Shown: positions 5,626 through 14,221, counted from the stretch's first letter. The stretch: 32,208 nt of DNA from Boseongicola sp. H5 (GCA_020622165.1 JACNMN010000020.1:1-32208), one strand, 5' to 3'. The notes: generated by a model from the sequence alone, not told the origin. Translations and numbers: made by a program.

Positions 5626-7709
5626 TGGCGGGACGCCCGTTTGCGGACAGCCTTGAAGGCGCTATCTTGTTCACAGCTCTGGTGATCGGCGGCTTTGTTG
5701 TCGTGGCCATTGTCCTGACCCCCGTCGCGTTGGTCGGCATTCCCTCATACATTGGCTACCGGCTATGGCGCGATAGCCCGGGTCGGGCCGAGGCCATCGC
5801 CAGGCGGGAGACCGAGGCCCTATACACTCATGCGTTGAATGGTCGGGTAGAGATCACTCAGGCTGAGATTGATCAGGCGCTGACCCAACATTGGCCCGCA
5901 GATACCCCTGAGGCGCTCAAAATCCAATTGCTGGGGATCGGTCGGACCCTCTACGCTCAGGAGGGCCTGACGCCAGAGGTGCCGCCTCCTCCGGCGCTGT
6001 GCAACACGTTGGAAGGTGGCCGATATCGTGATCAGTTGGCGCGACTGGGCCAGGTCCGCCATGATCGAGGAATGGCGCTGGCCGCGCTCGGGATCCTCTC
6101 TCGCAGCCTGAAGCCAATCGCTGCCGCCGCGCCGCCATTGCGCGGGGAGGTTCTGGTGGAAGTGACCCAGTTCCTTGAGCCTCTGGGATCTGCGGTTGAG
6201 GCGGTGGTTGCCCCTTTCTTCGACGAAAGTCCGTATCAACTCTTCCGATCCATCCGGGATCAGCTCGACGCCAATCTGCATAGCACCAGCCGCAGCGGCA
6301 CCCCGATCTTCCCCCGCGAGTACAAAGGCGCAGACCTGACCTTCACCTACCTCAAAGGCACGCCGCTCCTTGATCTTTTCAAGCTGCGAACACCGTTTTC
6401 CATTCCCGACGAACGCCGCTTTGAACATCTGCATATGGTGGCGGGCAGCGGTCACGGAAAAACCCAGACCCTGCAATATCTGATCGCGCAGGACCTGGCG
6501 CATATCGAGGCTGGAGATCGGTCGGTTGTGATCATCGACAGCCAGGGCGATTTGATCAACACCATCCTCAAACATGCCGGTCTGCCACCCGAGCGGATCG
6601 TGCTGATCGATCCGGAGGATATTGAATGGCCGGTCAGCTTGAACCTGTTTTCGGTCGGACAAGAGCGCTTGGCCGGATACGACGCCCTGGAACGCGAACG
6701 CCTCTCCAACTCCATCATCGAGCTCTATGACTTTGTTCTGGGGTCGCTGCTTGGAGCCGGGATGACCGCCAAGCAATCGGTGGTGTTCCGCTATGTGACA
6801 CGCCTGATGTTCCATATCGACGGCGCGACCATCCACACCCTTCGCGATTTGCTGGAGCCCAATGGCACCGCGCAGTTCCAGGACGAGATCGGGCAACTGG
6901 GCGGGTCCACCAAACGCTTCTTCGAGACCGAGTTCGACGGTAAAGAGTTCGCCGCAACAAAATCTCAGGTGCTGCGCCGGCTCTATGGCGTGCTGGAAAA
7001 CCAGACCTTCGAGCGGATGTTTTCAAACTCGGATACAAAGTTCGACATGTTTGCCGAGATGAATGCGGGCAAGCTCATTCTGATCAACACGACCAAATCC
7101 CTTCTGAAGGAGCAAGGCACCCAGATCTTCGGACGGTTCTTCATTGCGCTGATTGCCCAGGCGGCGCAGGAGCGGGCCACGATCGCCGACCGGGCTCGGC
7201 TGCCTGCCCATATCTATATCGATGAAGCTCAGGACTATTTCGATCAAACGCTTGGCGTGATCCTGAGCCAGGCACGCAAATACCGCGTCGGCATGACTAT
7301 GGCCCATCAATACCTTGGCCAGCTCAACCACGGCCTCCAGGAAGCCTTTGAGGCCAATACCTCGATCAAACTGGCGGGCGGTGTTTCTGCCCGGGACGCA
7401 CGGGCGATGGCGGGCATGATGAGCTGTGAACCAGATATGATCACCTCGCAGCCTAAAGGCACCTTCGCCACCTACATACGCGGAACGACGAATCGCGCCG
7501 TGCCACTGTCCTTTCCCTTCTTCGTTTTGGAGAAACGACCGCCCGCCAGCGCCAAAACCTTGGCAGATATCCGGGAGTTCAGCCGAAAGGCCTATGCGGC
7601 CCCATGGCAGGATATGGGTGGCCATAAGCAATCTAGAGAACCTCAAAACACTGATAATGGTGAAGAAAACCTTGGTGACGATCCACTAAGACCTTCTTCT
7701 GAACTTTGA
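5625..7709 (+). CDS. membrane-anchored TraD/TraG-like coupling ATPase
   Basis: The 694-residue protein has N-terminal hydrophobic segments (about residues 12-45), then a soluble region. Walker A (AGSGHGKTQTL, about residue 272) is followed by VVIIDSQGDLINTILKHAG. Walker B (AHIYIDEAQDYF, about residue 528) is followed by ILSQARKYRVGMTMAHQYLG. This is the architecture of type IV coupling proteins (TraD/VirD4-like), which sit in the inner membrane and bring the relaxase-DNA complex to the secretion channel. It is co-translated with the preceding 119-aa gene and followed 19 bases later by a replication-relaxation protein, which fits a mobilisation unit. No VirB-type channel genes are in the window, so it may use a channel encoded elsewhere. 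Confidence 0.85.
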   Translation: MAGRPFADSLEGAILFTALVIGGFVVVAIVLTPVALVGIPSYIGYRLWRDSPGRAEAIARRETEALYTHALNGRVEITQAEIDQALTQHWPADTPEALKIQLLGIGRTLYAQEGLTPEVPPPPALCNTLEGGRYRDQLARLGQVRHDRGMALAALGILSRSLKPIAAAAPPLRGEVLVEVTQFLEPLGSAVEAVVAPFFDESPYQLFRSIRDQLDANLHSTSRSGTPIFPREYKGADLTFTYLKGTPLLDLFKLRTPFSIPDERRFEHLHMVAGSGHGKTQTLQYLIAQDLAHIEAGDRSVVIIDSQGDLINTILKHAGLPPERIVLIDPEDIEWPVSLNLFSVGQERLAGYDALERERLSNSIIELYDFVLGSLLGAGMTAKQSVVFRYVTRLMFHIDGATIHTLRDLLEPNGTAQFQDEIGQLGGSTKRFFETEFDGKEFAATKSQVLRRLYGVLENQTFERMFSNSDTKFDMFAEMNAGKLILINTTKSLLKEQGTQIFGRFFIALIAQAAQERATIADRARLPAHIYIDEAQDYFDQTLGVILSQARKYRVGMTMAHQYLGQLNHGLQEAFEANTSIKLAGGVSARDARAMAGMMSCEPDMITSQPKGTFATYIRGTTNRAVPLSFPFFVLEKRPPASAKTLADIREFSRKAYAAPWQDMGGHKQSREPQNTDNGEENLGDDPLRPSSEL

Positions 7710-7728
7710 TTGATCCTATCTTCGGCGC

Positions 7729-8580
7729 ATGCTTGAGACAGATACCCTTGGCCGCGCCACCTTCCATGCCATCGCTCCGCGTGCAGACATTGCGCCGAAT
7801 GAGCGGGACATCCGATGGATGAAGCATATCGAGCGGCACGGGCCGCTGTCTTCGGTACATTTATTCGAGGTCACCCGTGACACGCATCGCTGCAAAGACA
7901 CCGCGCTCCGGCGCTTGCAGGCGTTGCGGGCAGCGGATTTTCTCTATCTGCCCAAGCAGCAGCGGGCGTGCGAGCGGGCGGAGTTCAAGCCCTATGTTTA
8001 TGACTTGGCCCCAAAGGGGCACCTTTTCCTAAAAGATGCAGGCCTGGCGGAAAACACAGTCCGGCCAACCGGCCATTGGTGGCATATCGCCGAAACGGCA
8101 GCCTTCACCGCCAATCTCGATCTGGAGGCGCGCCGTCGCGGGTTTCGCTACATTCCAGCCCATGAGATCCTCGGTCGCGCAGGAGCCTCGCTTGCCGTCC
8201 CTTTAGGGCCGCGCAAGCTGATCCCGGATCAGCTCTTCGCCATCGACTATGGTGGGTTGTTCCGAGCGTTCATGGTGGAGGTAGACCGTGGGACCGAACC
8301 GATTGCTTCCACCGCCGCCCGAAAGAGTTGGCGGTCTTCATTGGCGCAGTATGATGCTACGTTCACGGGAGGTTTGGCCAATAAACACTACGGTCTGAAC
8401 GCGCCGATCGCGGTGCTCTGGGTGCATCGTACAGACGCGCGGCAGAGCGCATTCCAGCGCTTGCTTGGAAAATCGCACCGCAGGCTCGCCAATCGGCATC
8501 TTGCCTGCGCGCCTGCGGAAGGCGAGCCGCGTTTCGTAGGAGCTCACAGCACCCCATTTGATCTGTGGGACCCCACGTGA
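7729..8580 (+). CDS. replication-relaxation (Replic_Relax) protein, C-terminus cut by IS
   Basis: The 283-residue product has an N-terminal winged-helix-like part (DIRWMKHIERHGPLSSVHLF, then ALRRLQALRAADFLYL). The family-typical core follows: HWWHIAETAAFTANLDLEAR, LIPDQLFAIDY, then FMVEVDRGTEP, resembling a nuclease-type acidic cluster. Replic_Relax proteins act in plasmid or element replication or DNA nicking and are treated as relaxase-like. The stop codon TGA is formed exactly at the left end of an IS1182 element (8579), so the native C-terminus is probably lost or altered. It follows the TraD-like ATPase by 19 bases and should be in the same operon. Confidence 0.75.
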   Translation: MLETDTLGRATFHAIAPRADIAPNERDIRWMKHIERHGPLSSVHLFEVTRDTHRCKDTALRRLQALRAADFLYLPKQQRACERAEFKPYVYDLAPKGHLFLKDAGLAENTVRPTGHWWHIAETAAFTANLDLEARRRGFRYIPAHEILGRAGASLAVPLGPRKLIPDQLFAIDYGGLFRAFMVEVDRGTEPIASTAARKSWRSSLAQYDATFTGGLANKHYGLNAPIAVLWVHRTDARQSAFQRLLGKSHRRLANRHLACAPAEGEPRFVGAHSTPFDLWDPT

Positions 8581-10125
8581 CGGCGTACTTCGTTGAAAAA
8601 CTCTTTCTTGATCGAGGGCTAAGTCGCTGATTCAATTCGTCCCATAGGGAGGGATTGGCGATGATGGGACCCAAGCAGGAAGCGCAGGCAGCACTGTTTT
8701 ATGAGTTCTCGCTTGACGATCATGTTCCCCAAGACCACCTGCTTCGCTCGATTGATCGGTTTGTCGATCTCAGCGGCATTCGTACGCATCTAGCGGATTT
8801 CTACAGCCACACAGGTCGGCCATCGATCGACCCGGAGTTGCTCATCCGCATGCTGCTGATCGGCTATTGCTTCGGCATCCGGTCGGAGCGGCGATTGTGC
8901 GAAGAGGTGCATCTGAACCTCGCGTATCGCTGGTTCTGTCGCCTCGATCTGACCGACCGCGTTCCTGACCACTCTACCTTTTCGAAGAACCGGCATGGGC
9001 GTTTCCGCGACAGCGAATTGCTCCGCCATCTGTTCGAGACGACGGTGGCGCGGTGCATCGCGGAAGGCCTCGTCAGCGGCCAGCGCATGGCCATTGATGC
9101 CAGCCTGATCGAGGCGGACGCGAACAAGCAGAACTCGACGCCGAAGGAAGAGTGGGACACGACAAGCATTGATCCAAAAGACGCACCCCGCGCGGTTCGC
9201 GAGTATCTCGAAACGCTGGATGAAGCAGCGTTTGGTGCGGCGAGCGAGGTGCAGCCGAAGTTCACCTCCCATTCTGATCCGGCCAGCCAATGGACAGCAG
9301 CACGCAAAGGCCCTGCGTTCTTTAGCTATTCCGACAATTACCTGATCGACACGGATCACGGCGTAATTGTTGATGTCGAAGCAACCCGCTCAATCCGGCA
9401 GGCCGAGGTCGGATCAACAAAAACGATGCTGAAGCGTGTGAAGGATAAGTTTGATCTGCATCCCGAACGCCTGATCGCGGACACTGCCTACGGCACGGGG
9501 CCAATGCTGGGCTGGCTGGTCGACCGCAAGATTGCGCCGCACATCCCGGTCTTCGACAAGTCCGGGCGCAACGATGGCACCTGGACCCGAGCAGATTTCG
9601 AATGGGACGCTGCAAACGATCAATACATCTGCCCAGAAGGGCACGCCCTCAAACAGTTCCGACGTAACTACTCGGACCCGAACCGGGGGCCAACTGACAA
9701 AGGCACGGCTCGCTATCACGCTTTGAAAGAGGTCTGCCAGGCCTGCCCATCCAAAGCCAAGTGCTGCCCGAACGCCGATGCACGCAAGATCACCCGCGAG
9801 GAACACGAAGACGCCCGCCAGGTCGCGCGCGACATCGCCAAGACCCGCCAGTACGACATCTCTATGAAGTTGCGGAAGAAGGTCGAGATGCTCTTTGCCC
9901 ACCTCAAGCGCAGTCTCGGCCTGGGACGCCTCCGATTACGTGGGCCGTGCGGCGCAAACGATGAATTCCTCCTCGCCGCCACAGCCCAGAACCTCCGCAA
10001 ACTCGCCAAGATCTTTCCCGCACCGCAGCAAACACGAAAAGCCTGATCAGAAAGGCACTCGCGCTCGGTTCAGCGCGTCACTTTCTGCGCTCGCAACACG
10101 TTGTTTTTCAACAGAATCGGCGGGT
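8579..10125 (+). mobile_element. IS1182-family insertion sequence, complete copy
   Basis: The left boundary is where similarity to the second copy (31095) begins, at GACGGCGTA. The right boundary is inferred from a shared inverted terminal motif (GTTGAAAAAC on the left, GTTTTTCAAC on the right, each about 12-15 bases from the edge). The length is about 1.55 kb and it contains one full transposase gene. The insertion truncates the replication-relaxation gene. No obvious target duplication can be read at the edges. Confidence 0.8.
8661..10046 (+). CDS. IS1182-family transposase
   Basis: This is a DDE transposase of about 461 residues. The N-terminal domain reads FSLDDHVPQDHLLRSIDRFV and is followed by GRPSIDPELLIRMLLIGYCF and RRLCEEVHLNLAYRWFCRLD, typical of IS1182/IS5-like enzymes. 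Catalytic-region features include MAIDASLIEADANKQ, the aspartate-containing LIADTAYGTG, and the C-terminal MLFAHLKRSLGLGRLRLRG. A cysteine-rich stretch (CQACPSKAKCCP) lies before the last acidic segment. ATG 8661 is chosen because AGGGAGGG lies about 9 bases upstream and the second copy has its ATG at the same point; TTG 8655 and ATG 8664 are alternatives. The frame is intact, so the element may be active. Confidence 0.9.
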   Translation: MMGPKQEAQAALFYEFSLDDHVPQDHLLRSIDRFVDLSGIRTHLADFYSHTGRPSIDPELLIRMLLIGYCFGIRSERRLCEEVHLNLAYRWFCRLDLTDRVPDHSTFSKNRHGRFRDSELLRHLFETTVARCIAEGLVSGQRMAIDASLIEADANKQNSTPKEEWDTTSIDPKDAPRAVREYLETLDEAAFGAASEVQPKFTSHSDPASQWTAARKGPAFFSYSDNYLIDTDHGVIVDVEATRSIRQAEVGSTKTMLKRVKDKFDLHPERLIADTAYGTGPMLGWLVDRKIAPHIPVFDKSGRNDGTWTRADFEWDAANDQYICPEGHALKQFRRNYSDPNRGPTDKGTARYHALKEVCQACPSKAKCCPNADARKITREEHEDARQVARDIAKTRQYDISMKLRKKVEMLFAHLKRSLGLGRLRLRGPCGANDEFLLAATAQNLRKLAKIFPAPQQTRKA

Positions 10126-10337
10126 AGTAGTCATTCGCGGCAATGCAGCATGAATACGCAATAGTTTTTAGAGCAGACTCTAAGATCCTGAATTTTGATC
10201 CTGAGAAACTTCAGTCATCGTGTCAGTTAGCACCGTGTGATGAACAGATGCGATACGTCCAACAAACGGCCGGATACTCGGTGGACGCTCCTGCCTGACC
10301 GCCTTATCCTTCAACGATCGGCAAAGTAGGTGGTGCG
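10126..10337. other. short intergenic stretch between IS end and cargo gene
   Basis: I see no ORF, strong hairpin or recognisable promoter here, apart from a purine-rich AGGTGG just before the GTG start at 10338. Confidence 0.4.
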
Positions 10338-11168
10338 GTGTTCAAAAGCCTCAAAGCAAGACGTGCCAAGAGAAAGGCCCGTCGAAAACTGCTAAACTAT
10401 GACAAACAGTACAGTAGGGAACGGCCTATTGCTGAACGTCCTGAGCCTGTCCATGTCGAGAAGACGTTTGACGCCTTCGTTGCGGAGTTTGGAGGGGTAA
10501 AGATCTCTGAACTGATTTCGAGAAAAGCGCAAATGCCGCTGAACGCCGACTACCTTTTTGAGAAACACAACGTCATTGCCGAGTTGAAAACGCTAGAAGG
10601 AATTTATTCCGGGCCAGATGCTTTCAAGCAGTTTTCCCAAGCTTATATTGACTCAGGCTGTACAGGCTCAGATGTCATGGGCTTCTTTTGGCGTGGTGAA
10701 GAAGTGCCCGAAGAGGCAGCAGCTTTGATGCGCAAACGCATTCGCCGTTCAATCGAACAGCGGATCAAGAAGGCACGAAAGCAGTTGAGGGAATCGAAGG
10801 CTGAGTTCGGGAACGATGATACGAGATGTTTGATCCTCATTGCGATGGATCAGCAACCCATTTTTGGACACAAAACTATGTTGCTCAACTTGGCTAAAAT
10901 CATGGGCGACAATTACGCAGACGAGCACACTGACGGCGTGGTGTATTTCAATCCCAACATGCCAACAAAGCTCCGTTCCGATGGTATGGAGTTGTCGGGC
11001 TGGTATCCGTTCTATCGAGACTACGAAAAAACTTCGGATTTTTGTGACTTCGTGAACCTGCTCGGTAACCGCTGGCTCAATTACTATGGTGGACTAATTG
11101 GTGAAACGAACCCGATCCTCGAAATGGAAACGGAAGAAGAAATGATGGCCGCACTCGAACAGCTTTGA
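10338..11168 (+). CDS. hypothetical protein with PD-(D/E)XK-like motif
   Basis: This 276-residue protein starts with GTG at 10338. It opens with a strongly basic stretch (KARRAKRKARRKLLNYDKQY). Around residues 70-85 it has LNADYLFEKHNVIAELKTLE, where the D and the E-x-K spacing resemble the core of PD-(D/E)XK nucleases. A charged helical region follows (RKRIRRSIEQRIKKARKQLR). The C-terminus is rich in Glu and Met. I do not recognise a named family. The gene looks more AT-rich than its neighbours and lies between an IS1182 copy and a fragment resembling an IS1182 right end, which suggests recent acquisition. A DNA-cleaving defence role is possible but not shown. Confidence 0.65.
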   Translation: MFKSLKARRAKRKARRKLLNYDKQYSRERPIAERPEPVHVEKTFDAFVAEFGGVKISELISRKAQMPLNADYLFEKHNVIAELKTLEGIYSGPDAFKQFSQAYIDSGCTGSDVMGFFWRGEEVPEEAAALMRKRIRRSIEQRIKKARKQLRESKAEFGNDDTRCLILIAMDQQPIFGHKTMLLNLAKIMGDNYADEHTDGVVYFNPNMPTKLRSDGMELSGWYPFYRDYEKTSDFCDFVNLLGNRWLNYYGGLIGETNPILEMETEEEMMAALEQL

Positions 11169-11212
11169 CATATCAGGTTGCATCTTTGTCCTGCTCGAGC
11201 GGTAAAAAAGGT

Positions 11213-11259
11213 CTTACTTTTTGCACTCGCAACACGCTGTTTCTTCACGGAATATGGTG
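11213..11259 (+). mobile_element. relic of an IS1182-type right end
   Basis: This 47-base stretch aligns without gaps to the right end of the complete IS at 10079-10125, matching in about 35 positions, including CTCGCAACACG. No transposase remains are present next to it. It looks like a solo end from an older, related element. Confidence 0.55.
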
Positions 11260-11390
11260 GCTGACATTCGAGACAGTGGCGAGAGGACCAAAGTGCAGGA
11301 TGTGAAGCAGTCTTTCGCAATAATTGCACGTCATTGGGCACATGAAGTGATACCATGGCCCCCAGTTCGATTGCAGTAGAGGGTATTGGC

Positions 11391-12071
11391 ATGGGTATCA
11401 TTAAAAGCATACGAAAATTGCTTGGGCTGCAGCATAGCGAACCTACGCCGTTATCGCGTCAACGCGAGGAAGAGCCCGACGAAGTTCTGATTTTCGTAGT
11501 CGACGAAAGCTACGACCGCATTGATGAATACGTGAATTGGGACGACTATGCTGACGAATGGGCGGCAACGGAAGCAGCCAGCGAAATCTTCCTCGAGCGC
11601 ATCAGAGCCGAATTCGACGCCGAATTTGACGAAGCGAATATTGGTCCCGGTGCGGACTTGCCCGCCTTCGTCACCGTCATAGCGTCGAGTATCGTTCCAC
11701 TCATTCCTTGGCTGATGGCTATCTTCTTTTCCGGCAAGCCCATCGTTGACAACATCGACGCTTGGCGAACCCTACTCGGGAAGATCCGACCCTTCGTCAG
11801 CCGAACGGTCGTTTTGAACCGAAACGGTGCAGCCGTTTTGGCGATGGACGCCGTCTTCGAAGACATTGGCGGTATTCCCAAGCAGGTGATCCTCCACGGA
11901 TACAAACCTGGCTACCGATACGACGACGACTTGATCGCTCCGCAAGAAATTGAAGACCCGATGCCCACGCTGAACTTGAGCATGGTGAAGCACGTCTTCC
12001 ACATTGAAGCTGACGGAATATCATATGTCGTGGCGGTCGACGGAACGAAAGTGACCGCGAAGCGTATCTGA
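11391..12071 (+). CDS. membrane-anchored hypothetical protein
   Basis: I choose ATG 11391 because a purine-rich AGAGGG lies just upstream; an in-frame extension to 11355 lacks a ribosome site. The product has about 226 residues. An acidic N-terminal half (VDESYDRIDEYVNWDDYADE) leads to one hydrophobic segment (FVTVIASSIVPLIPWLMAIF, about residues 99-118), then a soluble C-terminal part ending in AVDGTKVTAKRI. No signal peptide is visible. I do not recognise a family. Its neighbours (a nuclease-like gene and the HNH/HEPN pair) suggest cargo, perhaps an effector or accessory of defence, but that is only context. Confidence 0.6.
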   Translation: MGIIKSIRKLLGLQHSEPTPLSRQREEEPDEVLIFVVDESYDRIDEYVNWDDYADEWAATEAASEIFLERIRAEFDAEFDEANIGPGADLPAFVTVIASSIVPLIPWLMAIFFSGKPIVDNIDAWRTLLGKIRPFVSRTVVLNRNGAAVLAMDAVFEDIGGIPKQVILHGYKPGYRYDDDLIAPQEIEDPMPTLNLSMVKHVFHIEADGISYVVAVDGTKVTAKRI

Positions 12072-12110
12072 TCGTGAACGTTGCCGTTCATTTGCCACGA
12101 TTGTGAGTAG

Positions 12111-13241
12111 CTATTGTTTGTCCATCCACTCGCTAATCAAGCGCGTGACCTGTTCGCGCCGCTCCCGAGCAAGGGCTGCCTTTTCTGACGCCCAGACCAT
12201 TGGATACATCGAGCCCCCTTCAACCTGTGAGGCGACAAGGTTAGCTTGCGCGTCAGCCCACTCAATCCAGCTATTCTGTGTTGCTGTGAGCGCTTCGCGG
12301 TCGATGCCATGAAGCCGCGTGGCCTCATCCATCGCTGCCGCTAACTGGGCTTCCTCATTTCGCAATTCGTCGCCCATGTTCAAGTTCATCCCTATCTGCG
12401 TTCTAGGAACAGCGCCGTGCAGAACTTCAACAACGACCGAGTCTGTTGCCGTGATGAACGATTTGGCCGCCGCCGCAAGCGTTGGTACTTCAACTGAATC
12501 AAGGAACGGCGAAGATGGAAGTTCGTGGGTTACGACGTGACGCACCTCGTAGAGACGGGCTAGTGATGCCATCACTAAATCGTAGTCGTCGATTATCGGC
12601 GGCAGCGGCCAATCATGTCTCTCTTCGGCCCATCTGGGATGCGCGATCCTCAGCTTAGCCGGGAAGTCCATGAGCAATGTGTCCAAGGTGCTGATGATAG
12701 ACTCAACGTTGTTTAAGGAGACAGCATGCGCAACGAAGTCGCCGATGGTGAGTTCGCGACGATCAATGTGGGCGGCAAAGGCAAGATCAAATTTCGCACC
12801 CCTGACGAGCTTGTCGCTTCGCTCAAAGTAGTCGTCCCTTTCGTCAATTAACTCTGCTATCACGCCACGAAGAAAGACTTCCAGTATTGTAACCAGTCGA
12901 ATCGGAATGAACTCGATAAATTCTGGAGAACTTCCTGAGACCGCATCAGCCTCTTTCATGAGCCGGTCGATATCGCGGACCAATTCAGTGCCAAGCCTAC
13001 GGTGGTCTCCTTGGCGTTCGTTCCAGTCAATAATCTGTTGGTACTTGGTTCGCCTCATGACCTGACACTTGCCTAAAGTGGACCTACTAGCAAGCTGTTG
13101 GTCCACCCATTGTCTCGCATCTTTCCCATTCGTAGACCTCGAGATTTCGCTATCGTAGCGAAGGTCTGCAATAAGGGCTACAATCGCAGCATCGGAACCT
13201 GATGGCGTATGTCGGCTTTGGGCCGACTGTTTGGCGAACAT
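12111..13241 (-). CDS. HEPN-like domain fused to LprI-like (DUF1311) domain
   Basis: I start the 376-residue protein at ATG 13241, which overlaps the stop of the HNH gene (TGATG), rather than at the upstream in-frame start at 13277. The middle part is all-helical (FIPIRLVTILEVFLRGVIAE) and carries LYEVRHVVTHELP near residue 235, an R-x4-H motif as in HEPN RNases and RiboL-PSP-HEPN proteins. The last 85 residues (EEAQLAAAMDEATR, QNSWIEWADAQANLVASQVE, GGSMYPMVWASEKAALARER) match the LprI/DUF1311 pattern, normally found in secreted lysozyme-inhibitor proteins. Here there is no signal peptide and the usual cysteines are absent, so a cytoplasmic role is likely. HEPN proteins commonly act as toxins or defence RNases. 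Domain calls are from motif reading. Confidence 0.65.
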   Translation of the reverse strand: MFAKQSAQSRHTPSGSDAAIVALIADLRYDSEISRSTNGKDARQWVDQQLASRSTLGKCQVMRRTKYQQIIDWNERQGDHRRLGTELVRDIDRLMKEADAVSGSSPEFIEFIPIRLVTILEVFLRGVIAELIDERDDYFERSDKLVRGAKFDLAFAAHIDRRELTIGDFVAHAVSLNNVESIISTLDTLLMDFPAKLRIAHPRWAEERHDWPLPPIIDDYDLVMASLARLYEVRHVVTHELPSSPFLDSVEVPTLAAAAKSFITATDSVVVEVLHGAVPRTQIGMNLNMGDELRNEEAQLAAAMDEATRLHGIDREALTATQNSWIEWADAQANLVASQVEGGSMYPMVWASEKAALARERREQVTRLISEWMDKQ

Positions 13242-14221
13242 CAGCAATAGTCGTCGAACGTATCGCCGCCTTCCCACGGCAAGCCCTGAGTCAATGCAAA
13301 CGCTTTCTCAGCACCGTCGCGCATGAAGAACGTTCCTTGGCTCTCATGTACGAACTGACCATCCTCGAAAGTGATCTGCGAGATAGACCACGGCTTGATA
13401 GCATCTTTCCCGTGTTCGCCGAGCAGGAAGAGGACTGTTCCTTCTTCGGACATAGCAACTTCTCCGACCCTTGTTTCGCCCCAAGGTGAGATCACCGCAA
13501 CGGCGCCTTTCTGAAGACGGGCAAAATATGTAGCGAGCGGTGCCGCATGTCTCGTGTCAGGGCACAGTGGAAACTCTGCCGGCACCTGCCAGTTGCGTTG
13601 GACGGCGCCCAGAGTTTTCGAGGCGACCAGCTCTGGGCGCGGCTCTTCGTCCGGCAAATCACCCCGCCCAAATATCCAGTCTCCGAGTGTGCCGCTACCG
13701 GAGGGTCTGCCGGACGCCGCCCAGGCCAACATGCGCTCGCGGCTGTACTCAGCCTCGGCGGGCGTGACGTTGCGCATCCACTCAAAGTCTGCTGTCGGCT
13801 TGCCATTCTTCGGGCTTCGCGGATCGGCAAGAAACTCCTCGATACTGCCATAGAGATATTCGACCCGCTTTGCGGTGATGGGATTAAGTAGAATGTTTTC
13901 AAGGCGCGTAACCCACCGCAGGTTATCGGGGCGGTTATTGCGCCGGTTGGTGTCGATGTGATCAACGACGTGTTTCTTGCTCGGCTGCTCGCCATGGAAA
14001 GCTGTCGCGACGATGCGATGTAGCTTGTGACCTGAGATCGCCATGTAGCCATCGCTTTTGCTTGGAGTTCCAAATGTCCAAATCTCGTCAAGTGGTCGCT
14101 TTCGTTGCTTGGGACGGGCGCAGCGAAATATCGCCCCGTTGTCCCTGACGCGATAGCTTTCGCCGCGATAGGTGCATACTGCCTCCGATTTGAAGTTTTC
14201 CACGTCGCCGACACTGTACAT
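13241..14221 (-). CDS. HNH endonuclease with unknown C-terminal domain
   Basis: The protein has 326 residues and starts at ATG 14221, chosen over an upstream TTG because AAAGG lies at proper distance. The N-terminal 130 residues read YRGESYRVRDNGAIFR, GYMAISGHKLHRIVATAFHG, HVVDHIDTNRRNNRPDNLRW and VTRLENI, the NUMOD4/HNH arrangement of homing-type and phage HNH nucleases, with the His and Asn residues present. The remaining 200 residues form a domain I do not recognise (PLATYFARLQKGAVAVISPW, GTFFMRDGAEKAFAL). The stop overlaps the start of the HEPN-LprI gene by one base, so both are probably one functional unit. The promoter must lie in the 14222-14724 gap. Confidence 0.8.
   Translation of the reverse strand: MYSVGDVENFKSEAVCTYRGESYRVRDNGAIFRCARPKQRKRPLDEIWTFGTPSKSDGYMAISGHKLHRIVATAFHGEQPSKKHVVDHIDTNRRNNRPDNLRWVTRLENILLNPITAKRVEYLYGSIEEFLADPRSPKNGKPTADFEWMRNVTPAEAEYSRERMLAWAASGRPSGSGTLGDWIFGRGDLPDEEPRPELVASKTLGAVQRNWQVPAEFPLCPDTRHAAPLATYFARLQKGAVAVISPWGETRVGEVAMSEEGTVLFLLGEHGKDAIKPWSISQITFEDGQFVHESQGTFFMRDGAEKAFALTQGLPWEGGDTFDDYC

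Noticed and set aside
7023-7646. Long antisense frame inside the TraD-like gene (similar ones in 5820-6896, 9414-9902, 31399-31875)
   Set aside because: These are shadows produced by codon bias of GC-rich genes; the sense proteins have clear motifs.
8570-10135. Target-site duplication of the complete IS1182
   Set aside because: Bases flanking both ends do not show a convincing short repeat; this family can insert without one.
12111-13277. Secreted lysozyme inhibitor (from the LprI-like C-terminus)
   Set aside because: There is no signal peptide, the usual cysteines are missing and the domain is fused to a large helical HEPN-like part.
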